Part shown: piece by piece, positions 21,946 to 28,312 of the stretch | Layout: the number at the start of each line of letters is the position of its first letter | How positions within the stretch are numbered: position 1 is the first letter of the stretch | NCBI GenBank assembly: GCA_946531785.1 | Contig: CAMNAT010000002.1 | Span: 1-28,312, forward strand | Source of the DNA: an uncultured Oscillospiraceae bacterium | GTDB taxonomy: Bacteria > Bacillota > Clostridia > UBA1381 | DNA: 28,312 nucleotides | Direction of reading: 5' to 3' | Made by a program: the position numbers and the translations under genes | The notes under the pieces: generated by a model | What the model was told of the DNA's origin: nothing | Databases searched by the model: none | The model's input: only the letters and a program-made list of their open reading frames with translations

Positions 21946-22986
21946 TTACGCTCCGATCAGCGGCTGATCGAACGCGAACAGCACCTCGTTTATCTCAAAG
22001 ATATCATAGCTGCTGTTACATATAAAATATTCGATTATAATATCAAACTTCGAGCTGTGCGAAAATGAGAAGCCCGCGCGGCTCACAAGCTCGCGCGCTG
22101 TCTGCCAGTCCAGCTCCAGCGCGATCGCAAACGCGACTGCAGTGATCTTGCTCGGCTTATATGCCGGATTCGAGCGTATCTTTGAGAACAGCTTGCGGTC
22201 GATATTCGCCTTTTTGTAAACCTCGGCGTCCGTCTTTCCGCTCTTGTCTATGAGATACAAAAGGTACTCAGAAAAGGAGCTGTCCATCTCAAGCAGCATC
22301 TTGTCAAGATCCTTTTTCTGCGCCATCCGGAACAGTCCCGGCTGTGCAGCCGCCGGAGCAAATTCTGCCTGCGGAAACATCTGCGCGGGGCTGTCAGAGC
22401 GCAGCTCGGTATGCAGGAATTTTTCCGATATCCCTCTTTGCCTCAGATCCTGCTCAATGACAAGATTCGCGTCGATATATTCCTTTACATCGTCGAAAAG
22501 CTCCGAGCTTACCTTGAAGGCTCTCTTATCATAGACGACAAGGTATATGTCCATATCGTTATCCTCAAGGAAATCCGAGATCGCCTGTGTCGCGACCTTC
22601 AGCGCGTCCGCAGGCGGATAGCCGTATATTCCCGCTGATATCAGCGGGAACGATATACTTTTAAGCTTATGCTTTTTTGCAAGCTCCAGACTTGACTTAT
22701 AGCACGAATACAGCAGCTCCGCGTTATCGTCGCGCTGCGGCTGATAGACCGGCCCCGGCGTATGTATTATGTACCTTGCCGGAAGGGCATAGCCATTTGT
22801 AATTACCGCCTTGCCTGTGTCGCAATGCCCTATAGCCCTGCATTCGGCATCGAGCGCATCATATCCGGCAGCATCAAAAATCGCGCCGCACACTCCGCCG
22901 CCCGGAGCGAGCGCGGTGTTCGCGGCATTCACGATAGCGTCGGTGTCCATTCTGGTTATATCCTGCCTTATTATCTGATACGGCAT
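21946..22986 (-). CDS. Macro domain protein with HTH-like C-terminal domain (346 aa)
   Basis: The N-terminal macro domain (about 1-160) has the ADP-ribose-binding signatures AIVNAANTALAPGGGVCGAI and SAGIYGYP, and TPGPVY; relatives bind or hydrolyse ADP-ribose modifications or O-acetyl-ADP-ribose. A linker rich in Ala, Pro and Gln follows (about 195-235). The last 100 residues (248-346, KTDAEVYKKANIDRKLFSKI and on) look like an all-helical lambda-repressor-type helix-turn-helix region. AAGGAGGG precedes the ATG. This two-domain form suggests ADP-ribose sensing tied to DNA or protein binding; inference only. Confidence 0.88.
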   Translation of the reverse strand: MPYQIIRQDITRMDTDAIVNAANTALAPGGGVCGAIFDAAGYDALDAECRAIGHCDTGKAVITNGYALPARYIIHTPGPVYQPQRDDNAELLYSCYKSSLELAKKHKLKSISFPLISAGIYGYPPADALKVATQAISDFLEDNDMDIYLVVYDKRAFKVSSELFDDVKEYIDANLVIEQDLRQRGISEKFLHTELRSDSPAQMFPQAEFAPAAAQPGLFRMAQKKDLDKMLLEMDSSFSEYLLYLIDKSGKTDAEVYKKANIDRKLFSKIRSNPAYKPSKITAVAFAIALELDWQTARELVSRAGFSFSHSSKFDIIIEYFICNSSYDIFEINEVLFAFDQPLIGA

Positions 22987-23063
22987 AGGTCACGCCCTCC
23001 TTTTTTTCTGATATTTTCATTTTATCACAACTCTGCCTGTTATGCAATCCCCATATAGAGAAA

Positions 23064-23116
23064 CAGGGGCTGTATCAAAACCATCATGGTAATGATTGGT
23101 TTTGATACAGCCCCTG
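23064..23116 (-). terminator. 19-bp perfect hairpin at the tRNA-Leu(CAA) 3' side
   Basis: Arms 23064-23082 and 23098-23116 are perfect 19-bp complements (CAGGGGCTGTATCAAAACC), and the loop itself pairs further (ATCAT/ATGAT). It lies four bases after the tRNA CCA, and on the minus strand TTTCTC follows, so it can terminate tRNA transcription. The stem is far longer than usual and resembles two head-to-head insertion-element ends. Confidence 0.7.
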
Positions 23117-23120
23117 GGTT

Positions 23121-23207
23121 TGGTGCCGGTGACCGGGGTCGAACCGGTACGGATTTTACTCCACTGGATTTTGAGTCCAGCGCGTCTGCCAATTCCACCA
23201 CACCGGC
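23121..23207 (-). tRNA. tRNA-Leu(CAA)
   Basis: An 87-nt class II tRNA with encoded CCA. Acceptor arms GCCGGTG and CACCGGC pair, the D-arm has the GGCAGACGCG leucine signature, anticodon stem CTGGA/TCCAG with loop CTCAAAA gives CAA (reads UUG), the variable arm is long, and the T-loop is GGTTCGACCCC. Confidence 0.97.
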
Positions 23208-23223
23208 ATGTTCGACATCAAGT

Positions 23224-23252
23224 ATAATACCATACTTAAATTGAAATGTCAA
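23224..23252 (-). promoter_or_regulatory. Promoter of tRNA-Leu(CAA)
   Basis: On the minus strand: perfect TTGACA (23252-23247), 17-base spacer, TATTAT (23229-23224). Confidence 0.85.
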
Positions 23253-23441
23253 GTAATTTATCATTAATTTGCGGCAAGTTCTTATTTAATAGTCAACGGC
23301 TTGAGGCGATAGAGCTGTCATATAAAAACGGTCAGAGCTTTGTGATCCGGGAAGGGAGCATTATTGAAATTGTATATGCCTTAAAAAGATACATTGTTGT
23401 ATTGGTATTTATAAAATAAGCACACATAGGAGGATCTGAAC

Positions 23442-24191
23442 ATGTGTAACATAAGAAAGAGAACGAAAACGGCGAGAGAGCTTTTAACATTAATGACCGA
23501 TGACAAGCTTGTTGAGAAAGACGATAAGGGGCAGCTGTTTAATAAGATGTGCCGCGGCTGTGAAAATGACTGTACGGCATGCGCGGCATTTGGTTTATCG
23601 TGCTTCATTGATAATCTGATCGCTTTTCATTCAGGCAAGACAAAAATATTAACTTGCAGCTTGAAAAGGTATCATGCTTGTAAGGGATATGTCGATAAGT
23701 TCAAGGAGCTTAACAACGGTCGAATGGTCGCGTTGGGCTGTGATGATGAAATGAAAGATACTGCGGAGAGCTTAAAGCGTGTGATTTGCAAGGACTTAGA
23801 CATAGCTGCCTCTGATATAAGGTATGATGTGATGAGTGAATATTTCAGCTCCAAGAAAAGGGGTCAGGTAGAGGTCAACGGTTTTCAGCTCCCATACCCC
23901 TTATATGAGTTTCTGAAAAATAATAAGGCGGCTTCAAGGATCGGCGATCTGACATTGATCGCAGCCATAATAAGCTCCTGCGGAATATACGGGATAATGG
24001 TCAGGGATATGGATAAGGGTGATAACAGCATTGTACCGATGGTGAGGGCTATGGCTCGATTTTCTGATTGTCTGTTGTTTAACCTTATAGACGATAACAG
24101 AAGGGTGTTCCAACCTATCAGCTTTGATAATACGATACTTTTTAGTGATGAGCAGATCAGAAAGGCACTATGCTTAAGAGAAAGGAATTGA
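23442..24191 (+). CDS. Cysteine-rich hypothetical protein (249 aa)
   Basis: No family recognised. The first third is rich in cysteine: Cys2 and a cluster CRGCENDCTACAAFGLSC (about 37-54), spaced like a zinc or iron-sulfur site, with further Cys at about 71 and 80. The remainder looks soluble and mixed alpha/beta with no signal peptide; one stretch (DLTLIAAIISSCGIYGIMV, about 167-185) is hydrophobic. The ribosome site AGGAGG fits well. First gene of a three-gene plus-strand set followed after 10 bases by another unknown gene. The set is more AT-rich than the flanking chromosome, suggesting acquisition. Confidence 0.75.
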   Translation: MCNIRKRTKTARELLTLMTDDKLVEKDDKGQLFNKMCRGCENDCTACAAFGLSCFIDNLIAFHSGKTKILTCSLKRYHACKGYVDKFKELNNGRMVALGCDDEMKDTAESLKRVICKDLDIAASDIRYDVMSEYFSSKKRGQVEVNGFQLPYPLYEFLKNNKAASRIGDLTLIAAIISSCGIYGIMVRDMDKGDNSIVPMVRAMARFSDCLLFNLIDDNRRVFQPISFDNTILFSDEQIRKALCLRERN

Positions 24192-24201
24192 GCTTGGTAA
24201 T

Positions 24202-25203
24202 ATGAAATTGATAGAGCTTGTAAATGAGATATTAGGCGATAAATATGAGTGGCGACCTTGTGATGCTGACGATCCGGACGGACTATGGATGTTTAAAGGC
24301 GATTTAATTTGGTGGAAACAGTTTGACTGTCATAATGATATACACGATGCCTTTATAGGTGGCCTGATCGAAAGTCTGATAGCAACAGGTTACGGGTACC
24401 TTGATGAAAATATCAAAGAAGATGAGGTTACGGGTAATCTGATCACAACAGGCTATAGCCGCGAGTATATAGACATTCACAGGTGCTTAGAGAACACGGA
24501 TGTGACTATGGATCCGAATATACACAGTTTGGTTGAGAGCTCACCGAAAAGAAACTATATGCAGGTTCGGGGAAAGCCTTTGACTGAAAAGCAAGTTATA
24601 GACAGCTATGCTCGTTGTACACATTATGTTAGTAACATTCTGAAAGAATATAATATCAAGAGTAATGTCACGAAGCGTTCTTGTATTCCGGAGATATTTA
24701 ATGCTCGGATGCTTCATCCTGACGGCTATTTAGGGTTTAACGGAAATACTAATATGAAGTTTGTGAACATAGGCGACCTAATGGCAGAGCTTTTCAGGCT
24801 ACAATATTACTATCCGTATTGGGAGTTTGCAGCAATATTTACTTTGCATGACGATATACCATTTAAGCTGTTTGAGAAGGAGTGGGAGCTAATTAATAGG
24901 CTTGGCTCTAACAATCCTGTCTATAAAAAGGTATATGCAAAGCTCATACGGGATAGGTTTGGGACTGAGGATTTAGCGGATTCAGTGCTCTATGGTGTAA
25001 GGGTGACACCTGGGAAGATCGAATTTCTTAATGCCGAGGATGCTATTAAGGTTTATAATGAATACGAAAATAAATATGCTCACTCAGATATTTTCAAGTA
25101 CGACATGTACTATTATGATTATACAAATACACCTTGGTTTCCCGACAAGCTCATACGGGATTATATAAAACAGAATGACGTATCAGACTGGAAAGTGAAC
25201 TAA
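24202..25203 (+). CDS. Hypothetical protein (333 aa)
   Basis: No family recognised. A soluble, aromatic- and acid-rich protein (RLQYYYPYWEFAAIFTL near the middle; MYYYDYTNTPWFPDKLI at the end). No signal peptide or membrane helix. It begins MKLIELVNEILGDKYEW and lies 10 bases after the cysteine-rich gene with only a weak ribosome site, so it is probably translated by coupling. The metallophosphoesterase gene follows after about 40 bases. The clustered arrangement suggests a joint function, which I cannot name. Confidence 0.75.
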   Translation: MKLIELVNEILGDKYEWRPCDADDPDGLWMFKGDLIWWKQFDCHNDIHDAFIGGLIESLIATGYGYLDENIKEDEVTGNLITTGYSREYIDIHRCLENTDVTMDPNIHSLVESSPKRNYMQVRGKPLTEKQVIDSYARCTHYVSNILKEYNIKSNVTKRSCIPEIFNARMLHPDGYLGFNGNTNMKFVNIGDLMAELFRLQYYYPYWEFAAIFTLHDDIPFKLFEKEWELINRLGSNNPVYKKVYAKLIRDRFGTEDLADSVLYGVRVTPGKIEFLNAEDAIKVYNEYENKYAHSDIFKYDMYYYDYTNTPWFPDKLIRDYIKQNDVSDWKVN

Positions 25204-25243
25204 AACATTATAGTAAGGGTATTAAACTAAAGGTGGGGTGTGT

Positions 25244-25972
25244 ATGATCTATATTACAGGAGACTGTCATGGAGATTTCAGAAAGCTTAGTTCAAGCAGG
25301 TTTACAGAGCAAAAGGAGCTGAATAAAAGTGATTATGTGATTATTTGTGGTGACTTCGGCTTATGGCATGACACGGCACAGGAGCGGTATTGGTTTGATT
25401 GGCTCGACAAAAAGCCGTTTACCACGCTTTTTGTGGATGGTAATCACGAGAATTTTGATAGACTTTATGGCGAGTTTGAAGCTGTCGATTTTCATGGCGG
25501 CAAGGCTCATAGGATCGGCAGCAGCATATATCATTTAATGCGAGGCCATGTGTTTGAGCTGAACGGAAAGAAGATCTTTGCTTTTGGCGGCGCTTCAAGT
25601 CACGATATAAAAGACGGTGTCGTTGAAGCCGACGAATACGACAGCAGGACCATGCGTAATAAAATGATCAGAATAAACCATGTGTCATGGTGGAAGGAGG
25701 AGCTGCCGAGTAAAGAGGAGATGGACCTCGGACTGAAAACCCTGGCAGAAAATAATAATACAGTTGATTATATAGTTACGCATTGTCTGTCTCAGAACAT
25801 CGCTTATTTGATTTCAGGAGGCTTGTTCAAGGAGGACAGGTTGACGAATTACTTTGATAAAATTGCAGAAACGGTGAATTTTGAAAAGTGGTTCTGCGGT
25901 CATTATCATGTTGACTATGAGATATTGCCTGAATATCAGATACTGTATAATAAGATCATAAGAATAGTATAA
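25244..25972 (+). CDS. Calcineurin-like metallophosphoesterase (242 aa)
   Basis: All metal-ligand motifs are in place: Asp7 and His9 in TGDCHGD, Asp37 in ICGDFG, Asn67 and His68 in DGNHEN, a later His in VTHC, and GHYH near the C-terminus. The fold is a cytoplasmic two-metal phosphoesterase; substrates of relatives range from nucleotides to phosphoproteins. The frame opens at a GTG (25238) but ATG 25244 after AAAGGTGGGG is the better start. Third gene of the accessory set; the enzyme most likely provides its catalytic activity. Confidence 0.9.
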   Translation: MIYITGDCHGDFRKLSSSRFTEQKELNKSDYVIICGDFGLWHDTAQERYWFDWLDKKPFTTLFVDGNHENFDRLYGEFEAVDFHGGKAHRIGSSIYHLMRGHVFELNGKKIFAFGGASSHDIKDGVVEADEYDSRTMRNKMIRINHVSWWKEELPSKEEMDLGLKTLAENNNTVDYIVTHCLSQNIAYLISGGLFKEDRLTNYFDKIAETVNFEKWFCGHYHVDYEILPEYQILYNKIIRIV

Positions 25973-26017
25973 AACATATCACATAAATCTTTATGCTTTA
26001 AAACATACATATAGGTA

Positions 26018-26059
26018 TTGTTATTATACACTGATGCAGTGTATAGTGATTATTATAAT
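26018..26059 (+). promoter_or_regulatory. Palindromic operator and promoter of the small recombinase-like gene
   Basis: TATACACTG and CAGTGTATA (26025-26045) form a perfect 9-bp inverted repeat with a three-base centre. It lies between a possible TTGTTA (26018-26023) and TATAGT (26042-26047, 18-base spacing); another TATAAT is at 26054-26059. The overlap suggests repressor control. Confidence 0.5.
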
Positions 26060-26087
26060 CAAATATTTACAAAGGAGTGTTTATAGT

Positions 26088-26444
26088 ATGAACATTGGGT
26101 ATTTCAAATTCAACTCAAAGAAAGAAGCTGAGAGAAGGGAGGAGCTGTTCAGTAAAATGAAGGATGTGCAGAAAGTGTTTGCAGGTGATTCTGTCGAGAG
26201 CTTTTTCGAGTTTATTGACGGCATGGAGGCTGAAGGCAATGTTGTATATATAACAAGCTTTGCCGATATCGGGAGAAACATCAGCGAGCAGATAGAAAGC
26301 CTTAAGGTCGTTGACGAGTATGGGCTAAGGCTCGTTGACTTGTCAGGTATCGAGCATGAGCCGCTGTTTAATCTTGATATAGCAACACTTGAAAAAGCCA
26401 AGCAGCTTATGTTGCGCCTTGCACTGACGGGCAAATTGAGATAA
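26088..26444 (+). CDS. Resolvase-domain-like small protein lacking catalytic residues (118 aa)
   Basis: Its layout follows the catalytic domain of serine recombinases: MNIGYFKFNSKKEAERREEL matches the IGYARVST start, the middle has FIDGMEAEGNVVYITSFADIGRN matching the LDRLGR block, and EQIESLKVVDEYGLRLVDL matches the following helix and strand. In this alignment the catalytic Arg8 is Lys7, Ser10 is Asn9, and Asp-Arg of the LDRLGR motif are Ala-Asp; only the last Arg remains. There is no recombinase or DNA-binding domain. ATG 26088 follows AAAGGAG. I infer an inactive relative, perhaps an inhibitor or structural protein. The assignment rests on pattern only. Confidence 0.6.
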   Translation: MNIGYFKFNSKKEAERREELFSKMKDVQKVFAGDSVESFFEFIDGMEAEGNVVYITSFADIGRNISEQIESLKVVDEYGLRLVDLSGIEHEPLFNLDIATLEKAKQLMLRLALTGKLR

Positions 26445-26456
26445 GCTAATAAAAAC

Positions 26457-26486
26457 ACCTTTGCGCCGTAAACGCAAAGGTATTTT
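26457..26486 (+). terminator. Terminator of the small gene
   Basis: ACCTTTGCG (26457-26465) and CGCAAAGGT (26473-26481), perfect 9-bp stem, loop CCGTAAA, then ATTTTCTT; A-rich on the other side, so possibly bidirectional. Confidence 0.85.
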
Positions 26487-26604
26487 CTTAGGTATAGGAT
26501 AAAAGGGTGAAAAGTAATTTCTATATTAATCAAAATAATCGAAATTCTTTATCGCTTTTTATTATAGCATACAATTAAAGAAAAATCAATATGTTTTTGC
26601 AATT

Positions 26605-26669
26605 TTTTAAAAAAATATTGCAGCCCTGTTACAACCGGTTGTGTCAGGCTGTGATCAGGACTGCAATAT
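26605..26669 (-). terminator. Branched terminator of the DUF4956 gene
   Basis: Arms 26615-26628 and 26656-26669 pair over 14 bases (ATATTGCAGCCCTG, one G-T) and enclose a second perfect palindrome, ACAACCGGTTGT (26631-26642). On the minus strand a run of seven T follows. Confidence 0.8.
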
Positions 26670-26678
26670 ATGTATATA

Positions 26679-27371
26679 TTACAGAGGAGCTTCCGCAAGT
26701 GAAAGTATTATGCTCAGATTGCCGTTGCGGCATCTCAGCTCGTCGATAAACGCCTTGTCGGTGTTATCCGCCTTCATGGATACGCTGTAGGCAAGCTCGA
26801 ACAGAGAGCCGAGATCGGTGGTCTTTACGCTCATGAGCTTACAGTCGGTGGTGTACTTTTCAAAAATGTCACCGAACGCGTTTTCATAGTCAAGATCCTC
26901 GGGTATGGTTATCTTCAGCTTTTTACGGGTCGCCTTGGGCGTTGCGAATTTCACGAGGTAGAGCACGACCATCAGCGCGCATACCAGAACTACGAATATC
27001 GCGCCGTATATATACTGCCCGACACCGCAGGCAAGACCGGCGGCTACTGCAAAGAATATATAGCCTATATCCTTCGGCTCGCCCGGCGCGCTGCGGAATC
27101 TTACGATCGACAGCGTTCCGGCAAGGGAGAAGGCTCTTGCAAAGTTGTCGCTTACGAATATGATTATCATTGAAAGGATGACTGGAAGTATGATGATCGT
27201 GAGCACCATGCTCTGCGAATATACCTTATTTCTCTGTGTATTCATATATGTTACGGCGATAAGCAGTCCGAAAACCGCCGCCGTTACGAGTGTTATGAGG
27301 ATCGTCCCCACATTTATCTGTGCAACATAGTCTGATACCGATGTGCTTAAGCTTGTTACGAAGTCTGTCAT
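26679..27371 (-). CDS. DUF4956 membrane protein (230 aa)
   Basis: Membrane protein of the DUF4956 family: about four helices (around 22-43, 55-75, 102-120 and 122-140) with the conserved FARAFSLAGTLSIVRFRSAP loop and KDIGYIFFAVAAGLACG, then a cytoplasmic C-terminal domain of about 85 residues. The family's role is not established. Known: its genes often sit beside VTC-domain genes, as here, one base downstream of the VTC gene. Inferred: a membrane partner of the VTC protein in polyphosphate synthesis or translocation. Confidence 0.92.
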   Translation of the reverse strand: MTDFVTSLSTSVSDYVAQINVGTILITLVTAAVFGLLIAVTYMNTQRNKVYSQSMVLTIIILPVILSMIIIFVSDNFARAFSLAGTLSIVRFRSAPGEPKDIGYIFFAVAAGLACGVGQYIYGAIFVVLVCALMVVLYLVKFATPKATRKKLKITIPEDLDYENAFGDIFEKYTTDCKLMSVKTTDLGSLFELAYSVSMKADNTDKAFIDELRCRNGNLSIILSLAEAPL

Positions 27372-27372
27372 T

Positions 27373-28101
27373 TTAACCTGCCTCCTTCAGATGATCTCTT
27401 ATCATATTCTTGTATTCCGTTCCGTATTTTGAAAAGCTTACGCGCTTTATCCCTGCGTTGGTGAGCGCCTCGCACAGCCATAACGGCTTTGCGCGTGATG
27501 TCTTTATCTCCATGAGCCACGCTCCGTCGGAGAGCAGCTTCTCGCCGTGATCGCCAGCCTCAAGGCTGAGATCGGTGCGGCGGGTGCGGATGTTTGTGTC
27601 AAACGAGATACGGAGATCGGGATTGCCCTGCTCGAAATATGCGAGCCTGTCATAGGCGATATATACCTTGGGCTTAACATCATAATGCTTTATGAAATAC
27701 TCTATCTCGTTGCATACCTGTTGGTTCATATACTCCCGGTGCTCCGGCTGTACGCCTGTTTCGCAGAAGCTGTATGCCTCGCTGAGCTTTAAAGTGGTTC
27801 TGCGCTTATTCACGCACTTTTTATACTTCTTCTTGATCTCAAGGAACACCTTGGTGTCCATGCCCGGAACTCCGTAGGAGCGCAGTCTGAGCTTTTCCTT
27901 ATACTGCGGCTTTTCAAGCGACTTCCTTATTAACATGTTGTCCTCGGTATCGTAATAGAGGTTAGCTATGGTATATGTTGAATGGTTTAGACAATATTTG
28001 TCCATTGCCATATGCTTATCGATTATCGGGAGAAGCTCGTCGAGCTGCTTCTGTGTTATGAGGTATTTATGTTCAAATCTGTTGAAAACTTCGATTGCCA
28101 T
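27373..28101 (-). CDS. VTC domain protein, putative polyphosphate polymerase (242 aa)
   Basis: Carries the triphosphate-tunnel fold of the yeast VTC4 catalytic domain: FNRFEHKYLI at the start, YYDTEDNML, the basic strand KEKLRLRSYG, FLEIKKKYKK, and late DGAWLMEIKTS and FSKYGTEYK. The alternating Lys, Arg and Glu residues of the tunnel are present. Known: VTC4 makes polyphosphate from ATP; bacterial members are presumed to act alike but are little studied. ATG 28101 follows AAAGGAGAG. First gene of a two-gene operon with the DUF4956 gene. Confidence 0.92.
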   Translation of the reverse strand: MAIEVFNRFEHKYLITQKQLDELLPIIDKHMAMDKYCLNHSTYTIANLYYDTEDNMLIRKSLEKPQYKEKLRLRSYGVPGMDTKVFLEIKKKYKKCVNKRRTTLKLSEAYSFCETGVQPEHREYMNQQVCNEIEYFIKHYDVKPKVYIAYDRLAYFEQGNPDLRISFDTNIRTRRTDLSLEAGDHGEKLLSDGAWLMEIKTSRAKPLWLCEALTNAGIKRVSFSKYGTEYKNMIRDHLKEAG

Positions 28102-28209
28102 GATACTCTCTCCTTTCTGTTTCGGTTCGGGTCATTTCCCTTACCTTGGTTAAGAGTATACTATGACTTTCTTAAACAAACCTTAAAGAAATAAAAATTT
28201 TTGAAAAAT

Positions 28210-28231
28210 AAAAAAGGGTTTCCCCTTTTTT
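28210..28231. terminator. Bidirectional A/T-flanked hairpin
   Basis: AAAAAAGGG (28210-28218) pairs with CCCTTTTTT (28223-28231); T-runs on both strands. It would stop transcription entering the VTC operon from beyond the window. Confidence 0.65.
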
Positions 28232-28233
28232 AT

Positions 28234-28275
28234 CTATTAAGAAATTAGTACCGATAAGTACTAATTTCTTAATAG
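28234..28275. repeat. 17-bp perfect inverted repeat
   Basis: CTATTAAGAAATTAGTA (28234-28250) and its exact complement (28259-28275) flank the eight-base loop CCGATAAG. No T-run follows on either strand, so it is not a standard terminator. No gene is visible from 28102 to the window end. Confidence 0.75.
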
Positions 28276-28312
28276 CAAAAAAGTCTACCTATTGGAGTGG
28301 AGCGTTAGCGGA

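Noticed and set aside
23310..23420. Gene-like frame reading LSYKNGQSFVIREGSIIEI ahead of the cysteine-rich gene
   Set aside because: No start codon or ribosome site and too short to judge; it may be a remnant, but the evidence is thin.
1..28312. CRISPR arrays, rRNA genes, known riboswitches, replication origin
   Set aside because: No regularly spaced short repeats, no rRNA-like sequence, no riboswitch core I could recognise, and no origin features were seen on either strand.

Overview
The window looks like chromosome of a gut-type Clostridia (Bacillota, Oscillospiraceae/Ruminococcus-like) carrying the right-hand end of an integrative conjugative element. Reasons: strong AAGGAGG-type ribosome sites, consensus sigma-A promoters, Tn916/Tn5397- and Tn4451-type genes, tRNAs with encoded CCA, and the VTC/DUF4956 pair common in clostridia. 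The genus is inferred from style only, not from a marker gene.

Region 1 (1-4453) is AT-rich and mobile. It holds two Cys-rich KTR-domain genes, a Tn916 Orf7-type sigma factor and Orf8-type gene, a small coupled cassette ending in a TnpW-type gene, and a 571-aa large serine recombinase. It stops at a 26-bp copy of the 3' end of tRNA-Leu(UAG); the intact tRNA lies 65 bp further on.

Region 2 (4519-8406) is housekeeping: tRNA-Leu(UAG), hisH-hisF, two small membrane-protein genes, and a GltD-like iron-sulfur flavoprotein. It closes with a bidirectional terminator.

Region 3 (8449-20991) is all on the minus strand: glycosyltransferase, hslO, nhaC-type antiporter, SLC13-type permease, then a signalling cluster. 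Read in transcription order the cluster is AI-2E-family membrane protein, membrane hybrid kinase (HK-REC), REC/degenerate GGDEF/EAL protein, single-domain HPt, and an amino-acid permease fused to HK-REC. A consensus promoter precedes it and gaps are short or overlapping. It holds every part of a multistep phosphorelay whose probable output is cyclic-di-GMP hydrolysis, and is the most interesting system in the window.

Region 4 (21183-23252): a VWA protein and a macro-domain/HTH-like fusion on the minus strand, separated by an inverted repeat covering the VWA ribosome site, then tRNA-Leu(CAA) with a very long hairpin at its 3' side.

Region 5 (23442-26485) is a plus-strand accessory stretch, visibly more AT-rich than its neighbours: two unrecognised genes, a metallophosphoesterase, and a small serine-recombinase-like protein lacking the catalytic residues. 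Region 6 (26615-28312) has the DUF4956/VTC pair on the minus strand and ends in inverted repeats.
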